Below are positions 9,016 through 19,782 of a stretch of DNA of 64,000 nt, piece by piece (position 1 is the first letter of the stretch; the number at the start of each line of letters is the position of its first letter). Position numbers and translations under genes: made by a program. This stretch comes from Gordonia mangrovi (GTDB lineage: Bacteria; Actinomycetota; Actinomycetes; Mycobacteriales; Mycobacteriaceae): assembly GCF_024734075.1 (NCBI RefSeq), contig NZ_CP102850.1:4092001-4156000 (forward strand). The letters are read 5' to 3'. The notes beneath the pieces were generated by a model, which was given only the letters and a program-made list of their open reading frames with translations, did no database searches and was not told where the DNA came from.

Positions 9016-9900
9016 GTGAATGCATTGACCACCGATGAGCTGATCATCGCGCTCTCCAAGGCGCTGCCGGAGATCGCCGAGGACCATCAGGCGGCTGCCA
9101 GTCCCTGGAAACCGCACGACTGGGTGCCGTGGGACCAGGGCCGCAACTTCGCCTTCCTCGGTGGTGAGGACTGGGATGCGTCGCAGGCGACGATCTCCGA
9201 CGAGGCGCGCGCGGGTGTCCTGGCGCTGCTGCTGACCAAGGACAACCTGCCGTCGTATCACCGCGTGCTGGCCCTGCACTTCCCGGCTTTCTCCGACTGG
9301 CGCCAACTGGTCGGCGTGTGGACTGCCGAGGACAACCGGCACGCCATCGTCCTGCGCGACTTTCTGGTCGTGACCCGGGCGATCGATCCGGTCGACGCCG
9401 AAGAGCGCCGTCGGATCCATGTGACCGCCGGCTACCGGCAGCGTCCCGAATCGATCGAGAACCTGGGACCGCTCGACGTCCTGGCCCTGATGGCAGTGCA
9501 CGAGAATCAATGTGTCGGCTTCATCGAGAAGCTGCGCGGCACGGTCACCGACGACGTCTTCACCCAGATCCTCGACAAGATCGCCGCCGACGACGCCGTG
9601 CAGGCCGCCACATTCGGTGCCTTCCTCAACGCCGGCCTCGTCGCCGATCCGGCGGGCACGGTGGTTGCCGTGGACCGCGCGCTGGCCCGGCTGGACACCG
9701 AGCCGATCGGCTCCGACATTGCCGACTTCGATGCCGAGCGTGCCCTGATCACCGGTTTCGAAGACGACGAGAGCCGTGCCCGCGTGGCCGCGGCGATCGT
9801 CGCCGCGATGAAGCTCGGCTCGGTGTCGGGCCTCGACGGGGAGGCCGAAGCGGCCCGCGTCCGCATCCTCGAACGCGCCGGTGCCGCCAGCGCGACGTAG
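9016..9900 (+). CDS. desA2: Acyl-ACP desaturase-family protein, DesA2 type
   Basis: This 294-residue soluble type-2 fatty-acid desaturase homologue sits between glyA and phoH2, as M. tuberculosis desA2 (Rv1094) does. The first helix-bundle motif reads AEDNRHAIVLRDFLVVTRA, giving DNRH where plant and DesA1 enzymes have ENRH. The second, expected as ExxH, reads DDAVQAATF, giving D..Q. Both diiron half-sites therefore deviate from consensus. Family function is oxygen-dependent double-bond insertion into acyl-ACP for membrane and mycolic-type lipids. The altered ligands make activity uncertain; it could act as an atypical or regulatory subunit. Confidence 0.85.
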   Translation: MNALTTDELIIALSKALPEIAEDHQAAASPWKPHDWVPWDQGRNFAFLGGEDWDASQATISDEARAGVLALLLTKDNLPSYHRVLALHFPAFSDWRQLVGVWTAEDNRHAIVLRDFLVVTRAIDPVDAEERRRIHVTAGYRQRPESIENLGPLDVLALMAVHENQCVGFIEKLRGTVTDDVFTQILDKIAADDAVQAATFGAFLNAGLVADPAGTVVAVDRALARLDTEPIGSDIADFDAERALITGFEDDESRARVAAAIVAAMKLGSVSGLDGEAEAARVRILERAGAASAT

Positions 9901-9932
9901 CCGCCAGGCAACTTGCGTTAACGCATAATTCA

Positions 9933-9978
9933 CGCCGACACACCCCTGTCCGCCGAGCCGGGTAGGGGTGTTTCGGCG
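9933..9978 (+). terminator. Strong stem-loop terminator after desA2
   Basis: CGCCGACACACCCCT (9933-9947) pairs with AGGGGTGTTTCGGCG (9964-9978) with one mismatch in 15 bp, around a 16-nt loop. It lies 32 bp past the desA2 stop and isolates the phoH2 unit. Confidence 0.75.
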
Positions 9979-9988
9979 TACGTTGGCC

Positions 9989-10168
9989 ATGACGGACCGC
10001 GGGGAAGCGGTTCGTCCGGGAGGTTCAATTCGTGGTTTGCACCAGCAACGCGAGAGGGCCGGCCCCGGTCCTCGTCCACCTTGGCTGACCAGCCGAGAAG
10101 GGCAAGAACCAGCCGGTCGTCGCTACTGGTTTGTGCGGGGCCCGCACAAACGTAGGAGCCCTACGTGA
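9989..10168 (+). CDS. Putative PhoAT-like small protein upstream of phoH2
   Basis: This 59-codon frame starts at ATG 9989 and ends on a TGA that overlaps the phoH2 GTG (GTGA). In mycobacteria a short phoAT antitoxin gene precedes phoH2 (Andrews and Arcus, from memory). The predicted product is very basic and Arg/Pro/Gly-rich, ending [19 protein letters not shown] 4 nt before the ATG could be a -10 box. The nucleotide sequence also forms several hairpins, so the region may act as RNA, as a leader peptide, or both. I cannot align it to known PhoAT proteins, so the call rests on position and overlap. Confidence 0.45.
   Translation: MTDRGEAVRPGGSIRGLHQQRERAGPGPRPPWLTSREGQEPAGRRYWFVRGPHKRRSPT
10129..10165 (+). 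promoter_or_regulatory. Double hairpin covering the phoH2 ribosome-binding site
   Basis: GTTTGTGCGG (10129-10138) pairs perfectly with CCGCACAAAC (10142-10151). Abutting it, CGTAGG (10151-10156) pairs with CCTACG (10160-10165). The second stem holds the phoH2 Shine-Dalgarno (TAGGAG) and the first base of the start codon, so initiation should need unfolding, most simply by ribosomes translating the overlapping upstream frame. Confidence 0.65.
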
Positions 10169-11463
10169 CCACACGCACCTACGTCCTCGACACCTCCGTC
10201 CTGCTGTCCGATCCCTGGGCGGTCACGCGTTTCGCTGAACACCATGTGGTCCTGCCGCTGGTCGTCATCGGCGAACTCGAGGGCAAACGTCACCACCACG
10301 AACTCGGCTGGTTCGCCCGCGAGGCACTCCGGTTGCTCGATGACCTCCGGCTCGAACACGGCAGGCTCGACATCCCGCTCCCGATCGGTGACGAGGGCGG
10401 CACGCTGCAGGTGGAGCTCAACCACACCGACCCGGCGGTGCTTCCGGCCGGTTTCCGCACCGAGACCAACGATTCTCGAATTCTCGCCTGCGCGTTGAAT
10501 CTTCGTGCCGAGGGTAGCGACGTAACGCTGGTCTCCAAGGACACCCCGCTGCGGGTCAAGGCCGGTGCGGTCGGCCTTTCCGCCGATGAATACCACGCAC
10601 AGGACGTGGTGGTCTCCGGGTGGTCCGGGATGACCGAGTTGGACGTCGAGAGCATGAGCATCGACACCCTGTTCGCCGAGGGCGCCGTGGATATCGACGA
10701 GGCGCGGGAACTGCCGTGCCACACCGGAATTCGCCTCCTCGGGCACTCGTCGAGTGCGCTCGGTCGGGTCAATGCGGACAAGCAGGTGCAACTTGTCCGC
10801 GGCGATCGTGAGGCGTTCGGTCTGCATGGCCGTTCGGCCGAACAGCGGGTCGCCCTCGATCTGCTCCTCGACGACAGCGTCGGCATCGTGTCACTGGGCG
10901 GCAAGGCGGGCACCGGTAAGTCGGCGCTGGCGCTGTGCGCCGGACTCGAGGCGGTCCTGGAGCGTCGTACCCAACGCAAGGTGGTCGTCTTCCGACCGCT
11001 GTACGCGGTCGGCGGCCAACAGCTCGGATACCTGCCCGGCGGCGAGGCCGAGAAGATGGGCCCCTGGGCGCAGGCGGTCTTCGACACCCTCGAAGGACTC
11101 GCGTCGCCCGAGGTGATCGAGGAGGTGCTCAGCCGGGGCATGCTGGAGGTACTCCCGCTCACCCACATCCGCGGCCGCTCGCTGCACGACTCCTTCGTGA
11201 TCGTCGACGAGGCGCAGTCGCTGGAACGCAACGTGCTGCTGACCGTGCTGTCGAGGCTCGGTGCCGGATCGCGCGTGGTGCTCACCCACGACGTCGCCCA
11301 ACGCGACAACCTGCGGGTCGGACGCCACGACGGCGTCGCTGCGGTCATCGAGAAGCTGAAGGGCCATCCGCTGTTCGCCCACGTCACGCTGACGCGCAGT
11401 GAGCGGTCGCCGATCGCGGCGCTGGTCACCGACATGCTCGAGGAGTTCGCCCCCGGCGCCTAG
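10165..11463 (+). CDS. phoH2: PhoH2: PIN-domain ribonuclease fused to PhoH ATPase
   Basis: This protein has 432 residues in two parts. The N-terminal PIN domain (about 1-135) begins [14 protein letters not shown], with ELEGKRH and [11 protein letters not shown] supplying the acidic metal-binding positions. The C-terminal PhoH P-loop ATPase has Walker [12 protein letters not shown] (about 249-259) and a Walker B-type VIVDEAQS (about 348-355). The known mycobacterial protein is an ATP-dependent RNA helicase and sequence-specific RNase, described as the toxin of a type II-like system. The GTG start overlaps the small upstream frame and its Shine-Dalgarno is enclosed in a hairpin. Confidence 0.93.
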   Translation: MTTRTYVLDTSVLLSDPWAVTRFAEHHVVLPLVVIGELEGKRHHHELGWFAREALRLLDDLRLEHGRLDIPLPIGDEGGTLQVELNHTDPAVLPAGFRTETNDSRILACALNLRAEGSDVTLVSKDTPLRVKAGAVGLSADEYHAQDVVVSGWSGMTELDVESMSIDTLFAEGAVDIDEARELPCHTGIRLLGHSSSALGRVNADKQVQLVRGDREAFGLHGRSAEQRVALDLLLDDSVGIVSLGGKAGTGKSALALCAGLEAVLERRTQRKVVVFRPLYAVGGQQLGYLPGGEAEKMGPWAQAVFDTLEGLASPEVIEEVLSRGMLEVLPLTHIRGRSLHDSFVIVDEAQSLERNVLLTVLSRLGAGSRVVLTHDVAQRDNLRVGRHDGVAAVIEKLKGHPLFAHVTLTRSERSPIAALVTDMLEEFAPGA

Positions 11464-11476
11464 TCCGGAACCCCTT

Positions 11477-11550
11477 CGCCAACCGCGCACTCGTCGCGTT
11501 CGCGCGCATGTCCCGACATGCGCGCGAGCGTGACGGGTGCTCGGTTGGCG
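11477..11550. repeat. 36-bp-arm inverted repeat after phoH2
   Basis: The left arm 11477-11512 (ending GCGCGCATGTC) and the right arm 11515-11550 (starting GACATGCGCGC) match over 36 bp. As plus-strand RNA this gives one mismatch and three G-U pairs. It lies 14 bp past the phoH2 stop, so it may act as a terminator. A diverged relative lies at 54741-54796. Confidence 0.85.
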
Positions 11551-11662
11551 TCTATACCTCGTCCACCCGTGACCAAGACCGGCGAGTGATCCGATCACAA
11601 TCGCACCGTGACCGGCACGAGACTCACGACTTCTCGCATACTGGCACACTGGTGTGGTGCTG

Positions 11663-12667
11663 ATGTTACTGATGAGGCGAATGAGGCTATTGGGACTTCT
11701 GGTGATTGCGGTCGTCGCCGCTGTCGCCGGAGGTGCCGGTAGCGCACTCGCCGCACCCGCAACGACGACACCGTCGACGACGCCCACGCCGGCCGCTCCC
11801 TCGGGATCGCCGGTCCCGGAGACCGGCATCCCGATGCTCGACGAGGTGCTGAACACCCTGGCCGGCAACCTCGGGCTCGGCGGTACCGGCAGCTCAGAGG
11901 TCGACAGCAGCCAGATGATCGTCGTCACCGCACCTGAGGCGAACGACACCACCGCGACGCTGACCGCCTTCGAACGAGGCACCGACGATGCCTGGAAACC
12001 GGTCATCGGCCCCACCGAGGCATTTCTCGGTTCCCTCGGGATGGGCGAGCCGGAGGACAACGTCTACCGCACCCCGGAGGGCACCTTCGACCTCGACCAG
12101 GCCTTCGGTCGGCTGCCGAACCCGGGCACGAAGATGCCCTACAAGCAGGTGGATCGGCAGGATTGGTGGGACTCGAACATGAAGTCACCCACCTACAACA
12201 CGATGGTCCGACAGGTCCAGAGCCCCGGGGGTGACAGCGAGAACCTCTACGACTCCGGTCCGGTGTACGACTATGCGGTCAACATCGCGCACAACCCGGA
12301 GCGGATTCCGGGCAAGGCGTCGGCGATGTTCCTGCACGTGACCAACAATCAGCCGACCATGGGCTGTATCGCCATCGAGAAGGATTTGATGCGCCAGGTG
12401 CTCACGTGGCTGGACCCGGCCAAGCACCCGAAGATCGCGATCGGCGTGAATCAGGCCGGACCTTCGGGATCGGAATCCTCCACACCCCAGACCTCCACAC
12501 CCCAGTCGTCCACACCCCAGTCGGCGGTGCCGGAATCGGCGACACCCCAGTCGACCCTGCCGAGCACCAGCCCGTCGACGATCCCCGGCGCGGATTCGTT
12601 GACCCAGTTGCTCAATCAGCTCGTCAGCCTGCTGCCGTCGCTGTTCGAAACCACTGCGGGCCCCTGA
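11663..12667 (+). CDS. Secreted L,D-transpeptidase (YkuD family)-like protein
   Basis: This 334-residue protein has an N-terminal signal peptide (RRMRLLGLLVIAVVAAVAGG, cleavage near ALAAPA). Next come a Thr/Pro-rich linker, a catalytic-like domain to about residue 260, and a Ser/Thr/Pro-rich repeated tail (STPQ units) with a final hydrophobic helix. The sequence FLHVTNNQPTMGCIAI matches the YkuD active-site pattern HxxN...S/TxGC(I/V), with the Cys as nucleophile. Expected role: peptidoglycan cross-linking or remodelling outside the membrane. Start choice is uncertain: GTG 11654 and ATG 11663, 11672 and 11681 are all in frame. Confidence 0.78.
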   Translation: MLLMRRMRLLGLLVIAVVAAVAGGAGSALAAPATTTPSTTPTPAAPSGSPVPETGIPMLDEVLNTLAGNLGLGGTGSSEVDSSQMIVVTAPEANDTTATLTAFERGTDDAWKPVIGPTEAFLGSLGMGEPEDNVYRTPEGTFDLDQAFGRLPNPGTKMPYKQVDRQDWWDSNMKSPTYNTMVRQVQSPGGDSENLYDSGPVYDYAVNIAHNPERIPGKASAMFLHVTNNQPTMGCIAIEKDLMRQVLTWLDPAKHPKIAIGVNQAGPSGSESSTPQTSTPQSSTPQSAVPESATPQSTLPSTSPSTIPGADSLTQLLNQLVSLLPSLFETTAGP

Positions 12668-12685
12668 GTGCCCGCACACCAGAGG

Positions 12686-12712
12686 CGGGGATCGGCGACT
12701 GGCCGGTCCCCG
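12686..12712. terminator. Stem-loop between convergent genes
   Basis: CGGGGATCGG (12686-12695) pairs with CCGGTCCCCG (12703-12712) with one mismatch around a 7-nt loop, followed by TTTCG. It can serve the transpeptidase gene. Confidence 0.6.
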
Positions 12713-12758
12713 TTTCGCTGTCCACAGCCGCAGCGAACTCGCCGGCGGCCGGGCTCGG

Positions 12759-13415
12759 TCAGGAGTGCGAACGTTTGAGTTCGAAGCCGCAGAATCCGTC
12801 GCCAGTGACCATGTCGATCTGGCGGCGGGCCTGCTCGACGACCGGGGTGTCGGGGTCGAGAACCGAGAGGTACTGCTGGTGTGCGGCCAGTGACCGCACC
12901 GCGACGTCGATCTGGTCGCTGACGTCGACCCGGTGGGTGGCCGCGGGACCGTTCTCGAAGAGCCACCGAGGTCGCTCGCCGTCGAAGGTGTCATAGGCCT
13001 CGAGCACCGCGGCGGCAAACTCCATGTGATCACGCTGATTCGGCATCCCCGGTGCCCATTCGGGTCCGCCGTAGAGCGACAGGATCACGTCGGGACGCAC
13101 CCGGGCGATGGTGGTGCGGATGCGGTCGCGGAGTTCGGCCGTGTTGCTTATCTCACTGTCGGGGAAGCCCCAGAACTCCACCTCGTCGACCCCGACGATC
13201 GCCGCCGACGTGCGCTGCTCCTCTTCGCGGATCGGACCGGCCGTCGCCGGGTCCATCCCTTCGATACCGGCCTCACCGCTCGAAGCAAGCGCGTACACGA
13301 TGTGTTTGCCCGACGCCGTCCAGCGCGCAACGGCCGCAGCCATCCCGTACTCGGGGTCGTCGGGGTGTGCCACCAGTACCAGCGCTGTCTGCCAGTCCTC
13401 CGGGAAGCGTTCCAC
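12759..13415 (-). CDS. PIG-L / LmbE family deacetylase
   Basis: This protein has 218 residues. The zinc-binding motif AHPDDPEYG lies at about residues 16-24. Further family segments are SSGEAGIEG, REEEQRTSAAIVGV, FWGFPDSE and the late histidine in NQRDHMEF. Members remove N-acetyl groups from sugar conjugates; mycothiol enzymes MshB and Mca belong here. This copy is shorter and not clearly either, so the substrate is unknown. The GTG start lies 7 bp after fumC, so the two are probably co-transcribed. Confidence 0.88.
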   Translation of the reverse strand: MERFPEDWQTALVLVAHPDDPEYGMAAAVARWTASGKHIVYALASSGEAGIEGMDPATAGPIREEEQRTSAAIVGVDEVEFWGFPDSEISNTAELRDRIRTTIARVRPDVILSLYGGPEWAPGMPNQRDHMEFAAAVLEAYDTFDGERPRWLFENGPAATHRVDVSDQIDVAVRSLAAHQQYLSVLDPDTPVVEQARRQIDMVTGDGFCGFELKRSHS

Positions 13416-13422
13416 GGCGGGC

Positions 13423-14823
13423 TCAGCGCTCGCGGTCGAGGTTGGCCATCTTCAGCACGTCGAGTCGCGCGTCGAGTTCGGCCTCCGACAGTTTGTCGCC
13501 GATCAGGCCACGGTCCACTACGGTCTGGCGAATTGTCTTGCCCTCCTTGAGGGCCTGCTTGGCCACCGCGGCCGCCTCCTCGTAGCCGATCGCACTGTTG
13601 AGTGGGGTCACGATGGACGGAGAACTCTCCGCTAGCGTGCGCAACCGATCTTCGTTGGCGACCAGACCGCTGATGCAGCGGTCGGCGAACAGCCGAGACA
13701 CGTTGGCCAGCAGCTTGAGTGACTCGAGCACGTTGCGGGCCATCATCGGGATGTAGACGTTCAACTCGAATGCGCCGTTGCCGCCGCCCCAGGTCACCGC
13801 GGCATCGTTGCCGATGACCTGCGCGGCCACCTGGGTGACCGCCTCGGGGAGAACGGGATTGACCTTTCCGGGCATGATCGAACTACCAGGCTGTAGGTCG
13901 GGGAGCAGGATCTCACCGAGCCCGGTGAGCGGACCCGATCCCATCCACCGAACGTCGTTGGCGATCTTGGTCAGCGAGACGGCGATGGTTTTCAGCGCTC
14001 CGGACAGCTCGACGAGACCGTCGCGTGCCGCCTGCGCCTCGAAGTTGTCGGTGGCCAGCGAGAGCGCGTCGACGCCGGTGAGTCGGCGCAGTTCGGCGAC
14101 GACCTTCGTCCCGAACGCACTGGGCGCGTTGAGTCCCGTGCCGACCGCGGTGCCGCCGATGGGCAGTTCACCGACGCGAGGCAGGGTCGCGGTGACCCGC
14201 TCGATGCCGGCCTCCACCTGGCGCGCGTAACCGCCGAACTCCTGGCCGAGGGTCACCGGCACCGCATCCATCAGGTGGGTGCGGCCGCTCTTGACCACTT
14301 CGCGCCACTGTGTCGACTTGTCCAGCAGGGCCAGGCGCAGGTGGTCGAGCGCCGGGACGAGGTCGGTCACAACGGCTTCGGTCGCCGCGACGTGGGTTGC
14401 GGTGGGGAACGTGTCGTTCGATGACTGCGACATGTTCACGTGATCGTTGGGATGTATCTCGACACCGTCGGCCTTGGCGATCGAGGCGATGACCTCGTTG
14501 GAGTTCATGTTAGAGCTGGTGCCCGACCCGGTCTGGAACACGTCGATGGGGAACTGGTCGTCGTGCGCCCCGTCGGCGATCTCCTTGGCAGCCGCGATGA
14601 TCGCGTCGGCCTTGCGTTCATCCAGCAGTCCGAGATCCTTGTTGACCTGGGCGCACGCCGCCTTGAGCAAGCCCATCGCGCGAATCTGGGTGCGCTCCAA
14701 CGGTCGATGGCTGATCGGGAAGTTCTCCACTGCCCGCTGGGTCTGCGCGCGCCAGAGCGCATCGATCGGGACCTTGACCTCGCCCATCGTGTCGTGCTCG
14801 ATGCGGTACTGCTGTTCGGTCAT
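13423..14823 (-). CDS. fumC: Class II fumarate hydratase
   Basis: This 466-residue cytoplasmic enzyme interconverts fumarate and malate in the TCA cycle without an iron-sulfur cluster. The superfamily signature [12 protein letters not shown] lies at about residues 317-328. Other diagnostic segments are [28 protein letters not shown] and [16 protein letters not shown]. Length and order match M. tuberculosis Fum (Rv1098c). A clear GGAGG precedes the ATG. A second, unrelated class I fumarase lies 1.2 kb away. Confidence 0.97.
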   Translation of the reverse strand: MTEQQYRIEHDTMGEVKVPIDALWRAQTQRAVENFPISHRPLERTQIRAMGLLKAACAQVNKDLGLLDERKADAIIAAAKEIADGAHDDQFPIDVFQTGSGTSSNMNSNEVIASIAKADGVEIHPNDHVNMSQSSNDTFPTATHVAATEAVVTDLVPALDHLRLALLDKSTQWREVVKSGRTHLMDAVPVTLGQEFGGYARQVEAGIERVTATLPRVGELPIGGTAVGTGLNAPSAFGTKVVAELRRLTGVDALSLATDNFEAQAARDGLVELSGALKTIAVSLTKIANDVRWMGSGPLTGLGEILLPDLQPGSSIMPGKVNPVLPEAVTQVAAQVIGNDAAVTWGGGNGAFELNVYIPMMARNVLESLKLLANVSRLFADRCISGLVANEDRLRTLAESSPSIVTPLNSAIGYEEAAAVAKQALKEGKTIRQTVVDRGLIGDKLSEAELDARLDVLKMANLDRER

Positions 14824-15013
14824 TCGTGTTCCTCCGAAAGGGTCACGGGAAGTAAGGGTCTCCTCACGACCGTACTCCGGGCCGGAGGTCGCCCGGGAGA
14901 GTGCCGCGGATTTGTGCCACCTGGTGACCCGAAATCATGGCACTCTCTGCATGCTTTCGGCATTGTCCACAGATGTGCGCGACGGCGTTCATCGAGTGTG
15001 CGCGGTCGACACA

Positions 15014-16000
15014 ATGGTGGCCATGACGGTCTCACCGGCGGCAGAGGTGCCCGACCAGGAGGCGCTCGATGAACTGCTCGGTGACCAGCACGGCGTCGTT
15101 GCGCGTCGCCAAGTCATCGAGCTGGGATTCACTGCTTCGTACATACGACGCAAGGTGCGTCGGCGAGATTGGGTCCCCGTGTATCCGGGGGTGTACGTGA
15201 ACCACACGGGACCACTGACGTGGCACCAACGAGCCTGGAGCGCAGTACTTGATGCCCAACCCGCTGCGTTGAGTCGCCAGTCGGCAATCCTCGACGCGTC
15301 GACACCTCCAACAGTCGGGAGCGACGGACCGATCCATATCGTCATCGACCGTAAGCGCGACGTGGTCCGACGACCGGGCGTTGTGGTCCACCGTGGATCG
15401 TCTCTCGACGACAGGGTGCTGTGGCATGCCAACCCGCCACGAGTCCGTTTCGAGGATGCGGTGCTCGATGTCGCCGCGGAGGCAGCGTCGGAGATCCGGG
15501 CGATTGCAGCGTTGGCCGATGCCGTCGGGTCGCGGCGAACCACCGCGTCGCGACTGCTGTCGGCGTCGAAGAATCGCCGCTGGATGCGCCGACGCGCGTT
15601 CATCGAGCACGTACTTGCCGATGTCCACGACGGGACGTGCTCGGTCCTCGAACACGGATACCTGACGAGAGTCGAACGCCCACACGGCCTTCCGACTCCG
15701 TCCCGGCAGGAGCCCACCGGTGTCGGGCGACATGGATTCCGCGACGTCGACTATGCCGATCTTCGCGTCATCGTCGAACTCGACGGCCGAATGGGTCACG
15801 ACGGGTCGACTTCTCGGGATCTCGACATGGAACGAGACCTCGACGCTGCGCTCGATATCGAGAAGGTCACGCTGAGGATCGGCTGGGGACAGGTCTTCGA
15901 TCGCCCCTGCGTTACGGCATCAAAGGTGGCGCACGTGCTGCGGAGGCGAGGTTGGGCCGGTTCGGTCAGATTCTGCCCGGAGTGCCCGGATCTGCCGTGA
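15014..16000 (+). CDS. AbiEi-antitoxin-like / Vsr-like endonuclease-fold protein
   Basis: This protein has 328 residues. The N-terminal segment (about 14-60: LLGDQHGVVARRQVIELGF, then RDWVPVYPGVYVNH) resembles the winged-helix of type IV antitoxin AbiEi proteins. The C-terminal segment (about 235-300: DYADLRVIVELDGRMGHDG, then DIEKVTLRIGW) resembles the Vsr/DUF559 nuclease fold, with VELDG in the position of a catalytic Asp. Such proteins are frequent and multicopy in Gordonia and Rhodococcus. No toxin partner (AbiEii) is adjacent. It is divergent from fumC and convergent with the class I fumarase. ATG 15023 is an equally good start. Confidence 0.65.
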   Translation: MVAMTVSPAAEVPDQEALDELLGDQHGVVARRQVIELGFTASYIRRKVRRRDWVPVYPGVYVNHTGPLTWHQRAWSAVLDAQPAALSRQSAILDASTPPTVGSDGPIHIVIDRKRDVVRRPGVVVHRGSSLDDRVLWHANPPRVRFEDAVLDVAAEAASEIRAIAALADAVGSRRTTASRLLSASKNRRWMRRRAFIEHVLADVHDGTCSVLEHGYLTRVERPHGLPTPSRQEPTGVGRHGFRDVDYADLRVIVELDGRMGHDGSTSRDLDMERDLDAALDIEKVTLRIGWGQVFDRPCVTASKVAHVLRRRGWAGSVRFCPECPDLP

Positions 16001-16047
16001 GTTCGAGTCACTGAATGACCCGAATCCAAGGCAGTTCCGGCAGCCAT

Positions 16048-17733
<1,686 letters not shown>

Positions 17734-17739
17734 CCGGGA

Positions 17740-17745
17740 ATCGTA
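17740..17745 (-). promoter_or_regulatory. -10 box of the class I fumarase gene
   Basis: TACGAT on the minus strand lies 6 nt before the GTG start, consistent with a leaderless transcript. Confidence 0.45.
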
Positions 17746-17856
17746 TCGTGGCCGGTCAGCGCGATTGTCCGCTGCCGGGTCGACGGTGTCCTGGGTCACA
17801 TGGGCCGCACGCTCGGGGGCGCCGCACTCGCGGGAAGGCTCCCGCCGAGCGGGGTA

Positions 17857-18849
17857 CTACACGTCGAGGCGCGCGTACTCGCGCAGCTTGGTGACCTGGT
17901 GTACAGCTTCGATGCGGCGGATGGTGCCCGACTTGGAGCGCATCACGAGCGATCGCGTGGTGGCGCCGTTGGGTCGGTAGGTGACCCCGCGGAGCATGTC
18001 ACCGTTGGTGACGCCGGTGGCGCAGAAGAATGAGTTCTCGCCGCGCACCAGGATGTCGTTGGTCAGCACCTGGTCCAGGTCGTGACCGGCGTCGACGGCC
18101 TTCTGGCGCTCGGCGTCGTCGCGCGGCCACAGTTTGCCCTGGATCTCCCCGCCCATGCACTTCATGGCGACGGCGGTGATGATGCCTTCCGGGGTGCCAC
18201 CCACACCCATCAGCATGTCGACGGTGCTGTAGTTGTCCGCGGCGGCGATCGCGCCGGCCACATCGCCGTCGGAGATCAGCCGGATCTTCGCGCCGGCCTG
18301 CCGGATCTCGGTGATCAGATCCGCGTGGCGGGGGCGGTCGAGAACGACGACGGTCAGGTCGGCGATGTCGATGCCCTTGGCCTTCGCGACCGAGTTGATG
18401 TTCCACTCGACCGATTCCTCGATGTTGATCGCACCCTTGGCTTCCGGGCCGACGGCGATCTTGTCCATGTAGAACACGGCGGACGGGTCATACATCGTGC
18501 CGCGCTCGCTGACCGCGATGACCGCGATCGAGTTGGGCCGGCCCTCGGCCATCAGGGTGGTGCCGTCGATCGGGTCGACGGCCACATCGCATTCCGGTCC
18601 CTGGCCGTTGCCGACCTCTTCGCCGTTGAACAACATGGGCGCCTCGTCCTTCTCGCCCTCGCCGATCACCACGACACCGCGCATCGACACCGTCGACAGC
18701 AACTCGCGCATCGCGTCGACGGCCGCCCCGTCGCCCTTCTTCTTCTCGCCGCGACCCACCCAGCGGCCGGCCGCGAGGGCAGCGGCCTCGGTCACACGGA
18801 CCAATTCCATCGCGAGGTTACGGTCGGGGGCCTGGGGGGAAGGGGACAT
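17857..18849 (-). CDS. glpX: Class II fructose-1,6-bisphosphatase
   Basis: This 330-residue cytoplasmic enzyme hydrolyses fructose 1,6-bisphosphate in gluconeogenesis. Metal-binding and catalytic segments are [14 protein letters not shown] and [17 protein letters not shown], with [20 protein letters not shown] further on. The start at 18849 is set by GAGGAG with 6-nt spacing; an upstream in-frame ATG at 18906 lacks conservation. The neighbouring DUF4245 gene is divergent, as in M. tuberculosis (Rv1099c-Rv1100). Confidence 0.96.
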   Translation of the reverse strand: MSPSPQAPDRNLAMELVRVTEAAALAAGRWVGRGEKKKGDGAAVDAMRELLSTVSMRGVVVIGEGEKDEAPMLFNGEEVGNGQGPECDVAVDPIDGTTLMAEGRPNSIAVIAVSERGTMYDPSAVFYMDKIAVGPEAKGAINIEESVEWNINSVAKAKGIDIADLTVVVLDRPRHADLITEIRQAGAKIRLISDGDVAGAIAAADNYSTVDMLMGVGGTPEGIITAVAMKCMGGEIQGKLWPRDDAERQKAVDAGHDLDQVLTNDILVRGENSFFCATGVTNGDMLRGVTYRPNGATTRSLVMRSKSGTIRRIEAVHQVTKLREYARLDV

Positions 18850-18962
18850 GTCGGACTCCTCGGCGTGGCGGCGGTGACACTTCGACAACAAAGCGATTGT
18901 CCTCATCCTTGCATGTCACACCCGACGTTTGAGCAGGCACCCCGCCTGGTTTACTGGCCGTC

Positions 18963-19523
18963 ATGGCCGACAAACCCCGCATCCTGCACAGCAGCAAGGA
19001 CATGATCTGGTCCTTGATCCCGCTGCTGATCATCTGCGCGTTCGTGGCGATCGCGTCCGGGAATTGCTCGGTGGGGTTGACCGGCCAGGCCTCCGACGAC
19101 CAGACACCCGAGTTCGATGTGGCGAGCGCACTGCAGGCCGACGCGCGCGACCTGCCGTTCCCGATCCGCCTGCCCGACACTCCCGACGGGTGGAAACCGA
19201 ACTCCGGTTCGACCCTTCCAGTGGGCGGGACGACGGTCAGCAACGTCGGCTGGATCTCCGATGCGGGCGCCTACGTGCAGCTGAGCCAGACGAACGCCGC
19301 AGAGGACGACCTCGTGGTGTTCCTCGGCGACGGCGAGGCGCTCGGTACGGGTACCCGCACCGAAGGCGGTCGCGAGTGGGTGACCTACGCGAACGGTGAC
19401 AAGAAGTTCTGGATCACCGACCTCGGGGATGTGCGCATCGCGGTGCTCTCACGTGGACCCGACGAGGACATGTCCGAGATCGCGAGCGGCGTGCTGGCCA
19501 AGCAACCGTTGCCGACGAGCTGA
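18963..19523 (+). CDS. DUF4245 membrane-anchored protein
   Basis: This protein has 186 residues, with one N-terminal membrane helix (about 15-33, MIWSLIPLLIICAFVAIAS) and a roughly 150-residue outer domain of mixed composition. The pattern and the place between glpX and xseB match M. tuberculosis Rv1100 and the DUF4245 family of Mycobacteriales. Function is unknown. It is probably a cell-envelope protein, with its C-terminal domain outside the membrane. Confidence 0.82.
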   Translation: MADKPRILHSSKDMIWSLIPLLIICAFVAIASGNCSVGLTGQASDDQTPEFDVASALQADARDLPFPIRLPDTPDGWKPNSGSTLPVGGTTVSNVGWISDAGAYVQLSQTNAAEDDLVVFLGDGEALGTGTRTEGGREWVTYANGDKKFWITDLGDVRIAVLSRGPDEDMSEIASGVLAKQPLPTS

Positions 19524-19532
19524 CGCGGGGGA

Positions 19533-19775
19533 TCAGTCCTCGGATTCGCCCTCGCTGAGCGCGGCCTCGATCCGTTCGCGGGCACCGGCGAGATGCTCTT
19601 CGCATCGCTTCGCCAACGCCTCCCCGCGCTCCCACAGCGCCAGCGACGCATCCAGGTCGAGTCCACCGTGTTCGAGAGTCGTGACGACCTCGACGAGCTC
19701 GTCGCGGGCCGCCTCGTAGCCCAACTCCGACACCGGCGTCAGATCCTCCGGCGTATCCGAACTCTGCGGGCTCAT
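19533..19775 (-). CDS. xseB: Exodeoxyribonuclease VII small subunit
   Basis: This 80-residue helical protein has the family pattern [12 protein letters not shown]...[25 protein letters not shown]. XseB assembles with XseA to degrade single-stranded DNA. The start at 19775 has AAGGGA at 6-nt spacing and lies 7 bp after the xseA stop; the upstream in-frame extension overlaps xseA. Confidence 0.95.
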   Translation of the reverse strand: MSPQSSDTPEDLTPVSELGYEAARDELVEVVTTLEHGGLDLDASLALWERGEALAKRCEEHLAGARERIEAALSEGESED

Positions 19776-19782
19776 CCGTCCG

